Of a stretch of DNA of 64,000 bases, positions 55,949 to 64,000 are shown in pieces. This DNA is from Hsuehochloa calcarea (lineage: Eukaryota > Streptophyta > Magnoliopsida > Poales > Poaceae). The stretch covers positions 50,867,662-50,931,661 of the forward strand of contig CM070604.1 in the NCBI GenBank assembly GCA_036346395.1, given 5' to 3'. The notes beneath the pieces were generated by a model that did no database searches, was not told where the DNA came from, and saw only the letters and a program-made list of their open reading frames with translations. Position 1 is the first letter of the stretch; every line of letters starts with the position of its first letter. Made by a program: the position numbers and the translations under genes.

Positions 55949-56741
55949 TGACGAGGATCTAATAATCCTCATTTTATCTTTTATCTATAATTCTTATTAT
56001 GGGTAAATATGATGTCACATAGTCCCTAGAGGTACCCCTTATCTATAAGGGAGAAGCCCAACAAGTGATTGTAAGTTCTTCTACAATCACCCCCATAGTC
56101 GTGAGTCTTGCTACGACTATATCATGGTCGTAAGTCCTTCTGCGACCACTACATAGTCGTAAGTCCTTCTACGATCGCACACGTCGTAAGTCCTTTTACG
56201 ATCGCTACCGGTCGTAAGTTCTTCTACGACCAGGTAAACTTCGACCACCTTATAATCAAATCTACAGGCGAGTGGGTCCAATTGATTAAGGAATCCGAAC
56301 GGTCTACACGCACTATTATTCCGCTTATTAATGGTGTGTAACTACCCCATTATCTCTGGAAGATAATTGCCAGACGGCGTGAAGAAGCCAAGGCGTCGGT
56401 AATTACTGCCATCATGCGCCCGTTACTGGATTAATTAGGCGCATCTCCCGCAGGACAAAACGGCTACTTCTTCACGACTATATAAGGGCATCAATCAGAG
56501 AGATGAGGGGACAACGAACAAGAGCTAGTCAAGTAGAAACACAAGTACTATTCTCTGTAATAGTCTTAGTCCTTTACTGGATCATCAAGAATACCATACA
56601 CACAGGATTAGGGTTATTATTCTCTTGGAGAAGGCTGAACTGTCTAAACATCCCGTGTCAATCCACTCTGCGTGATCTCATCTCTAGGAGACCCCCCGAA
56701 TCAAACAATCTTTACGTAAGATCGGTTCTAATACACCGACA
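55949..56741 (+). repeat. 5' LTR of element B
   Basis: Begins TGACGAGGATCTAATAATCC, similar to the element A LTR start on its own strand, and ends AATACACCGACA. TATA box CTATATAAGG near 56488-56497. 56078-56235 holds five copies of a GTCGTAAGTCCTTCTACGAC-like inverted repeat. Confidence 0.85.
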
Positions 56742-56742
56742 G

Positions 56743-56760
56743 TTGGCGCCGTCCGTGGGG
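56743..56760 (+). other. primer-binding site of element B
   Basis: TTGGCGCCGTCCGTGGGG directly after the LTR; the standard form in many plant gypsy elements, compatible with tRNA-Asp (from memory). Confidence 0.8.
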
Positions 56761-56813
56761 ATCTTCCGGTAATCTCTTGTCAACATACTCTCTTTTTCCA
56801 ATCTCATGCAATT

Positions 56814-58985
56814 ATGGCAGGAGAATGGAACGAGGAGAACTGGTTTGACTTGGCGGATTCTGCAGACGTCGACATGGATGCCGTTTCGACTACGAGCCGA
56901 GTGATGCATCCGCCGATGGTGATGTTGCCTCCGAGATTATTCTCCAGAAACCATCCCATTAATGGAGTTGAGGAGGGATCCTTATCCCCCACAACAATAC
57001 GTCCGACAGAGGAGCCAATTCCCTCAAAGGACAAGGGTCAATCCGACCAGGACCGCTCCCAGGAGGACTCACAACACAACGAGAGTTCTTTCTCCAAGTG
57101 TTCAAGTCCCCTTAAGACGGTCCGACTTGGTAAGTCAAGTTCGAAGCCACCATTCCAGACTCCACCAAATCTAGTGATCCTCTCTCTCGGGTAACTCCGA
57201 GAGGGTGGGATCAAGCATGCTTTTCCCCAAATTCGGCCGTCTCCCAGCGGATCTCATTTGCGAGCGAGACAGATTATAACCCTGAGTTCCCCTACCGGAG
57301 GATTACTCCAAGTCGCCAGATGGTGTCCCTCGAGCACTCCTCAAGCGGGAGGCCTCGGCGCAAGTGAGAATCATCAACGGAGGTCTTCGCCCTTCCCCAA
57401 TCGAGTCGACCTCATGGAGGCCGAGATAAGAACACTCCCGAAGATCACACACTACCCTCGTGGTAATGGCAAGGGCACCACCGCTGCGAGAGAGAACCAA
57501 CACTCGATGAGCGCGAGGAAATCCTCGACATTCTCGCACTCCACTAAGAAGGCCTCAAAGACCTGATGAGGAGGATTTTGATGTCGTCGAAGAAAGAAAA
57601 TTGCGATCGTAAGAACTCGCTGGCGCACTCAACATCAGTCGGAGGAGGTACAAGAACTCCAGGACATCAACGACTTGCTCGAGAATCCCAGTCAAGAGCT
57701 TGCTCGAACGCCAGGGTACGATCTCTTTGCTGAAGAGATTACGCAAAGACTTCGAACTGTGATGACGAGACTGGAGGTACCTCATCGACAACATTCAGGT
57801 AGTCGCAGCAATACGACTTCCTCAGCTACCAGTCAATCGAATATTTCTCTACGTAGGAATCGACACGGCCATAAGGCGAATCGATCTCCTATTCGGAGAA
57901 ATACCTTTCGATCAGCTGAAGATCAAGAAGCCCCTCGGAGAGGTGATCATTCACCACTCGACAAAGAAATTCACAACGAGTGGAATACGAGGAGTATTCT
58001 CCTCGTAGAACTGAGGCCTACTACAGAACAGGTCAGCCTGTTACCGGGTATCGTCGTATACGATCACCTGGTGACATTAACCCTTCTTTCCTGCAAAGAA
58101 GGCGTCAAGAAGTGATTACCGGATGCCGCATTTTCGCCGACCTTGAGCGCGCCATTGCCACCTCATTTTCGACCAGTGAACATGGAGAAATTTGATGGAT
58201 CTCAAAATCCCATCGAATTTCTTCAGATCTATACAACAGCTGTCCGAGCAGCAGGAGGAGGAGAGCATGTGATGGCGAATTACCTTCCGACTGTGCTCGA
58301 AGGATCCGCTCGATCGTGGTTATTAAACCAACCACTCGAGTCGATCTACTCTTGGCAACACCTCTGTGATCTTCTACAGCGATTTCCAAAGCACATACAA
58401 CCGCCTCGAAAAGAAGACAACTTGCACCGGATAAAACGAACAACAACGAGACTTTGCGTCAATTCATCAAACGCTTTAGTCGGGTTCAGTAACTCAATTC
58501 GAAATTTCGATTCCTCCGTGATCGGGGCTTTTAAGCAAGGAGTCCGCAGAGAAGAATAACGGAGGACATTGCTCTAAATCCTCCCAACATCAAGGTTCTT
58601 AGAACTCTTCGAGATGGCCGATCGATATGCAATCGCTTCGAGGCGGTCGAGTGGAACAACACTATCGATCGAGAAACATATACTCCTCGAGAGCCGTGAA
58701 GTTGGTAAGGATAAAAAGCAAAAAGTCCAAGAAGAAAATAAAAGTCAAAACCACAAACCGGTGGTTCCAAGGAGGTTCCGCCGTGAAAGATGGAGAGCCC
58801 CAAACCACTAAGTCGCACTCGATCAAGGCAAAGGTAAGCGCCGATCGTAGGAACGACAAACCAAGGTGGTGTCCTTTTCATAAAAAGGAAGGACATGACC
58901 TCCATAGAATCGCCGAAGTTTTTCAAAGAAAGCTCGAGGACTACTACAACGACAAAGCACCACTCCCTACTCTCGGCGGGTAGGA
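56814..58985 (+). pseudogene. element B gag
   Basis: 56814-57194: N-terminal acidic region starting MAGEWNEENWFDLADSAD. 58143-58559: core with FDGSQNPIEFLQIYTTAV, NYLPTVLEGSARSWLLNQP, SIYSWQHLCDLLQRF and KEDNLHRIK. 58627-58983: basic stretch then WCPFHKKEGHDL, a zinc-binding-like motif in which an expected Cys appears as Arg/Ile context, then LEDYYNDKAPLP. Linked by frame changes. Confidence 0.8.
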
Positions 58986-59149
58986 CATACGAGTGGCCAA
59001 AGTCGTCGGATGATGAGGAGATGCCGCCCAAGATCCGCAACATACCGTTGAGCACATCTACGGAGGATCATCGACATACGACTCCAAACGACAACTTAAA
59101 GTCACGGACGAGAGGTAAATTCTATACATACTCCTCTCGTCAATAAATT

Positions 59150-60400
59150 ACCAAGTGATCGGAAGTTACCATCTCTTTTGAGAAGGATGATCGCCCAATC
59201 ACTACGAGTCGATCAGTCGATATCCGATTGTGGTCGAACCCACCATCAACAATCGTCGGGTCAATCGAGTGTTGGTTGATGGTGGCGATTCTTTGAACAT
59301 ATTATTTACTAATGCCCCGGGCGAGATGCAAGTACCGGGACAAAGGTAAGGCGACGATACTCCTTTCATGGAATCGCATCGGGGTCTTCACCAAACCTAT
59401 TGGCCAAGTTTCTCTTCCTTTAACATTTGGCTCACCAAGTAATTTCGGACGAGAAAGTCTCCTTTGATGTGGTCGATTTCGATCGGCATATAACGCCATA
59501 CTCGGACGACCAACTTTGGCAAAATTCTTAATGGCTACTCATTACGGGTATCAATGTCTTAAGATGCCAGTCCCAAAGGAGTGATCACCATTCAATGTGA
59601 CAAAAGATGGCGTATAGTCGCGATCGTCGATCCTCGAGATGGTTGGTCAAATACCAACTCGAGATGAAAGTCGACCGACTAGCAAGTCGAAGCCTAAAGT
59701 CGCACCAAAGCCGAACGACCAAGTCAAAGAGGTTCCTCCGGGCGCAGAAGAACCCTCGAAGATGCTCGCACGGGAGACTTCCGACCCCAAATAGGAAGAC
59801 GCCCTCATTACCTTCCTCCGAGCTAACGCAGATGTCTTTGCGTGGCAAGCATCCGACATGCCCGAGTCCCGTGGAGGTGATCGAGCACGAGCTAGCTTTA
59901 CGGCCGATAAAGTACTGTAAAACAAAAATTACGGAGATTTGCCCCGATCGACGAGATGTTATTAAATCGAGTTGGATAAGCTACTTAAAGCGGGCTTTAT
60001 AAGAGAAGTCAACCACCCAGTGGTTGGCTAACCTGTAATGGTCAAAAAGTCAAGCGGCAAATGGCGTATGTGCGTGGACTTTATTGATCTTAATAAAGCT
60101 TGTCCAAAAGATGATTTCCCTTTACCTCGTGACGATCACCGGTTGATTCAACTGCAGTTGTGAGATATTAAGTTTTTAGATGCATATTCGGATACCACCG
60201 ATCAATATGTGTTTAAACGATGAAGAAAAGACCGCATTCATTACTCCATTTGGTACCTTTTGCTATGTCAAAATGCCATTTGGTCTAAAGAATCTTGTTC
60301 TTTTCAACGCCTAATGCAATCGACTTTTTCATCTCAATTAGGCCGAATTTGGAAGCCTATGTTGATGATCTAGTCGTAAAAGCATTAAGAGACTTAATCA
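59150..60400 (+). pseudogene. element B protease and reverse transcriptase
   Basis: Near 59262-59310 RVLVDGGDSLNILFTNA is the protease site. Near 59815-59900 RANADVFAWQASDMP-like text marks the RT start. Near 60035-60120 KKSSGKWRMCVDFIDLNKAC leads the fingers. Near 60358-60378 YVDDLVV is the catalytic motif. Several frameshifts. Confidence 0.75.
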
Positions 60401-60470
60401 TATCACCGACCTACAAGAAACATTCGACAACCTCAGAAAGCACCGCTTAAAACTCAATCCAGAGAAGTGT

Positions 60471-61492
60471 GTGTTTGGAATTTCTTCAGGAAAATTGCTT
60501 GGATTCCTAGTATCTGAACGAGGAATCGAAGCAAATCCTGAAAAAATAAAAGCCATCCTCCAGATGCGTCCTCCAAACACAAAAAAGGAAGTTCAGAAAC
60601 TCACTGGGTGCATGGCGGCTTTAAGTCGTTTCATTGCACGACTAGGAGAAAAAGGACTACCTTTCTTTAAACTTCTCAGGAGACATGAAGGTTTTGAGTG
60701 GTCGAACGAGGCAAACACTGCCTTTGAGGATGTCAAGAGGTATCTTTCGAGTGCTCCTGTTCTGGTTTCTCCAAAGCCAGAAGAGACGCTCCTAATTTAC
60801 CTAGCTGCCACGCCACAGGCAGCAAGCGCAGTACTAGTCGTAGAACGTGAAAACGTACAACGACCGGTTTACTACGTTAGCGAAGTTTTACACGGGCCTA
60901 AGGAGCGTTACCCTCAGGTCCAAAAACTTCTATATGCCCTCCTCATGTCTTCGAGGAAACTGCGGCATTATTTTCAGGCGCACAAAATAGCTGTGCCGTC
61001 TGAGTTTCCTTTGGGAGCAATCCTCCATAATAAGGAAACAATGGACGCATGGCAAATGGTCGATCGAACTTGGGAGTTCGACCTCCATTTCGTGTCCCGA
61101 ACGGCCATAAAATCCCGGATCTTGGCGGACTTTGTCGCCGAATGGACAAATCTGAACTCATTCAGATCCCGATCACGATTCTCACGATCGGTGGATGATG
61201 TACTTTGACGGGTCACTTACTTTAAGTGGCTCGAAATCGAGGTGGTCTGGTATCTCCTACCGGAGAAACCTTAAAGTATGCCATACAATTAAACTTTCGT
61301 GCCACTAACAATGTGGCGAGTCACGAAGGTTTGCTAGCTGGCATACGAGCTGCGAAAGCACTCTCAATTCGTCGACTACTCGTGAGAGGAGACTCTCAAC
61401 TAGTCGTGAATCAAATCGGGAAAGAGTACCAGTGCTCTAACTCAACAATGGCTCGGTACTTATCGAATCGTAAGCTAGAAAAACATTTTTAG
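60471..61492 (+). CDS. element B RT end, RNase H and second RNase H-like domain
   Basis: 60471-61208: GISSGKLLGFLVSERGIEAN, TKKEVQKLTGCMAALSRFI, FEWSNEANTAFEDVKRYL, QRPVYYVSEVLHGPKERYP, then AIKSRILADFVAEW. 61226-61492, in a new frame: ATNNVASHEGLLAGIRAAK and LLVRGDSQLVVNQIGKEY, an additional RNase H-type module. The dual arrangement is typical of Tat-lineage gypsy elements. Confidence 0.82.
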
Positions 61493-61550
61493 GTTTTGAG
61501 GTACAATTTATCCTCGAAGGATAATTTCCTCATGAGACCAACTTGCTCGG

Positions 61551-62905
61551 ATGGCTTCTTCCGATCCACGACCAAAAGGAGTTTTCTTGGAGCAACTCCA
61601 AAAACCGTCTCTGGTCGAAGAACCAGAGACACCTCCTCTTGAGATGGCCTCATTAGATTACGAGGATACCTGGATGATTCCCATCTACGAGTATCTTTAC
61701 AAGGGTTCCGTACCCGAAGATGATCTTGAGGCAGATCGATTGTCCCGAAAAGCCAAAATGTATACTTTGGTTGAAGGAGTCCTCTATAAACGAGGAACCC
61801 AAGGGATACTCATGCGATGCATTCCGCAAAACGAAGGAATAACACTCCTTCATGATATACACAATGGCATCTGTGGGACGCATGCTTCCTACAGAACATT
61901 GGTTGGTAAAGCCTTTCGACAAGGTTTTTACTGGCCTACAGCCCTGTACGATGCTAAGGAGGTGGTTAAAAAGTGTGTCCAGTGCCAATTCCATGGTAGA
62001 CAGATACACCAACCAGCTCAAGCATTACAGACGATACCTCTTTCTTGGCCTTTTGCGACCTGGGGGCTTGATATCCTAGGACCATTTCCCAAAGCTCCAG
62101 GAGGTTTCGAATTCCTTTTTGTGGCTATTGACACGTTCACAAAATGGATCGAAGCTGAACCTGTAACTGGGATAACAACGGAAGCAGCAAAAAGGTTCAT
62201 GATGAGAAGCGTAATTAGTCGATTTGGAGTTCCGAGTCGGATAATTACAGACAATGGTAAACAATTCGCAAGTGCAAAATTTCAGGAATTTTGCGACGAG
62301 TTGGGTACCAAGCTATGCTATGCTTCTGTTGCGCATCCCCAAAGCAACGGGGCGGTCGAACGTGCAAACGGTCAAATAATGCGAGGAATTAAAACTCGAG
62401 TCTTCGACCAGCTTGTTAAGCGCTCGGGGGCTTGGGTACAAGAATTACCCTCCATATTATGGGCGGTTAGACGACGACCACGAGCAACAGAGAAACACCA
62501 TTTTTTCTAGTTTTCGGAGCCGAAGCCATGCTTCCTCCGGAACTAAAATTGCGGTCGACCCGAGTTGAAACCTTCAACAACTCAGACCAGGAACAACTTC
62601 GAGCAGATGACATTAACCTACTCGAAGAGAGGAGAAACCTAGCCTTAATCCGTTCGGCAGTCTACCAACAAGCCCTGCGCAGATACTATGATCGTAAGGT
62701 CCAACCTCGCAGCCTTGCTGTAGGTGACTTGGTATTGAGGCTCTGCCAATCCAAGTCCAATCGGAATAAACTTTCCCCCAAATGGGAAGGTCCTTACACA
62801 GTGGTCGAAGTAACTCGGCCAGGGTCGGTACGACTAGCAATGGAAGATGGACAGGTTCTCTCAAACTCTTGGAACATCGACCAGTTACGCAAATTCTATG
62901 TGTGA
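61551..62905 (+). CDS. element B integrase
   Basis: 61551-62510 is open: H2C2 zinc region (HDIHNGICGTHASYRTL and CVQCQ), catalytic core with WGLDILGPFP (D), IITDNGKQF (D) and SNGAVERANG (E). It breaks by a frameshift near 62505, and 62528-62905 carries the C-terminal domain (VQPRSLAVGDLVLRL, KWEGPYTVVEV). It joins element DNA to the host genome. Nearly intact apart from the one frame break. Confidence 0.85.
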
Positions 62906-64000
62906 CCAGTTTCTCAGGCAATAAAAGTCCAGGTTCTTTCTACCTCTTTTTGCTTTATTTTCGAGTAGTGCTTTTTTAATCTTTCGACTATGATTTTAAA
63001 ACACCCAGTTTTCTTTACACTGGCCAAAAAGCGAGAAACGTCATCTGGTCGAAACTTCTCCTCTCTGCATGTGGTTCTGCCCACTAGAAGGAATTTCCTA
63101 GCATCGACTCGTTACTCATTTTTTCTGCCAATACAAAGAGCTCGGGTTTTATCTAGTCGTAATGTTCTCAAAGCCAACTCTCTCAATCTTAGTCTATTTT
63201 TTCAGTAAATTCAAAAAATATTCTAAATAGAGTGCACTTTCTTACATTAGTTCGACCACCTTTGGTGTACTCGATTTGTTTTAACTGGTCGAAAGAAGAG
63301 ACACACCTAGTCGAAGTCTTTCCTCTCTACATGTGGTCCTGCCCACTAGAAGGAAACTTCCTAGTGTCGCTCAGTCTCCTACTTTTGCTACTGGAAGAGA
63401 TTTATCGAAGTCCACCAAAAAAGGACGAACGAATGACTAAAGTCCTCTAAGACGTTTGTTTAACTCAAGTTGCTGTTCTTGGTTTGATTAAACTAGTCGG
63501 AGATGGGAACATCACCTAGTCGAAGCCTTTCCTCCTCACTGACGTGGTCCTGCCCACTAGAAGGAACTTCCTAGTGTCGAGTCGTTTCTACTCTTTTCGA
63601 TCAGTACTTGACAACCGTAACAAAAGCTATAAGTTAAATAAACCTCTCTTTGTTTTCAGAAACCCCATTTTTAAACACTATTTATTTAGATTGTCTAAAC
63701 AATCTAAGCAAATAGTCGGGGCTAGGATAAAGTTTTAATTTGACTTCAATTCTTAGTCTTTCTTTCGTTTATTATCTTTTGAGTTACTAACTACTCGACA
63801 AGATGATTTTCGAAATAAAGCGGATCATATATTACTCATCAACAAAAATTGTCCGCTTTACAAGGTAGTTACAAGATTACTCAAGGGAGAGCCTAGCCGC
63901 ATTTCCTCGCCACCTTTTGCCAATCGATTGCATTTCCTCAATCGACGACTTGCCTCGATTCGTGACGATCAAGTCGGCTTCGATTGGTTTAACATTAAGG
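62906..64000. repeat. 3' spacer of element B with three dispersed repeat units
   Basis: A block TGGTCCTGCCCACTAGAAGG followed by AACTTCCTAGTGTCG recurs at about 63070-63105, 63330-63370 and 63545-63582, each preceded by a CTGGTCGAA- or CTAGTCGAAG-type motif. No ORF with homology was recognised; an antisense ORF as in element A may lie beyond the edge. Confidence 0.65.

Larger units (their letters stand above)
55949..64000 (+). mobile_element. element B: Ty3/gypsy (Tat-like) retrotransposon, 3' end outside window
   Basis: 5' LTR, PBS, gag, protease, RT, RNase H, second RNase H, integrase, then a non-coding 3' spacer to the window edge. Domains match element A closely, with longer open frames from RNase H onward, but frameshifts exist in gag, protease and RT. 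Confidence 0.9.

Overview
The window is nuclear DNA from a grass, most likely Oryza or a close relative. Small plant-type introns, a rice-style FT gene, a group III WRKY gene with the usual introns, and dense nested LTR retrotransposons and MITEs all point that way. There are no bacterial features. Splice sites and target-site duplications (TSDs) were read by eye. Family names rest on remembered motifs, not on searches.

Layout. (1) 0.2-0.72 kb, minus: first three coding exons of tyrosylprotein sulfotransferase (TPST), which continues off the left edge, with a GC-rich 5' region. (2) 1.2-5.2 kb: intergenic DNA with degenerate repeats. (3) 5.2-22.0 kb: an old minus-strand Ty3/gypsy element (element A) with both LTRs. 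It was broken by a degenerate SIRE-like copia insertion (6.2 to about 11.7 kb) and by a solo LTR (17.3-19.1 kb, TSD CCTTG), and it carries an antisense ORF near 12 kb. (4) 22.6-25.3 kb, minus: a complete three-exon WRKY group III gene. (5) 27.7-41.5 kb, minus: a decayed long-chain acyl-CoA synthetase (LACS) gene. Its surviving exons are split by two related copia elements, and one of these was later hit by a 2.98-kb solo LTR (TSD AGAAC).

(6) 43.2-54.5 kb, the most interesting part: a tandem duplication of an [LTP - SDHAF4-like - FT] block. The breakpoints share a 6-bp microhomology (TGCACG). The left copy keeps the intact lipid-transfer-protein gene but an FT gene without exon 1. The right copy keeps the intact four-exon FT gene but a truncated LTP. 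The junction puts the LTP promoter and signal peptide directly upstream of FT exons 2-4. Each copy then diverged: a young gag-protease copia inserted into the left SDHAF4-like copy, with a clean empty site on the right, and a MITE inserted into the right copy only.

(7) 55.9 kb to the right edge, plus: a second gypsy element (element B) with 5' LTR, primer-binding site, gag, protease, RT, two RNase H-like segments and integrase; its 3' LTR lies outside the window.

Likely working host genes: TPST (peptide-hormone sulfation), the WRKY factor, the left LTP, and the right FT-like floral-inducer gene. LACS, both SDHAF4-like copies, the left FT and the right LTP look broken.
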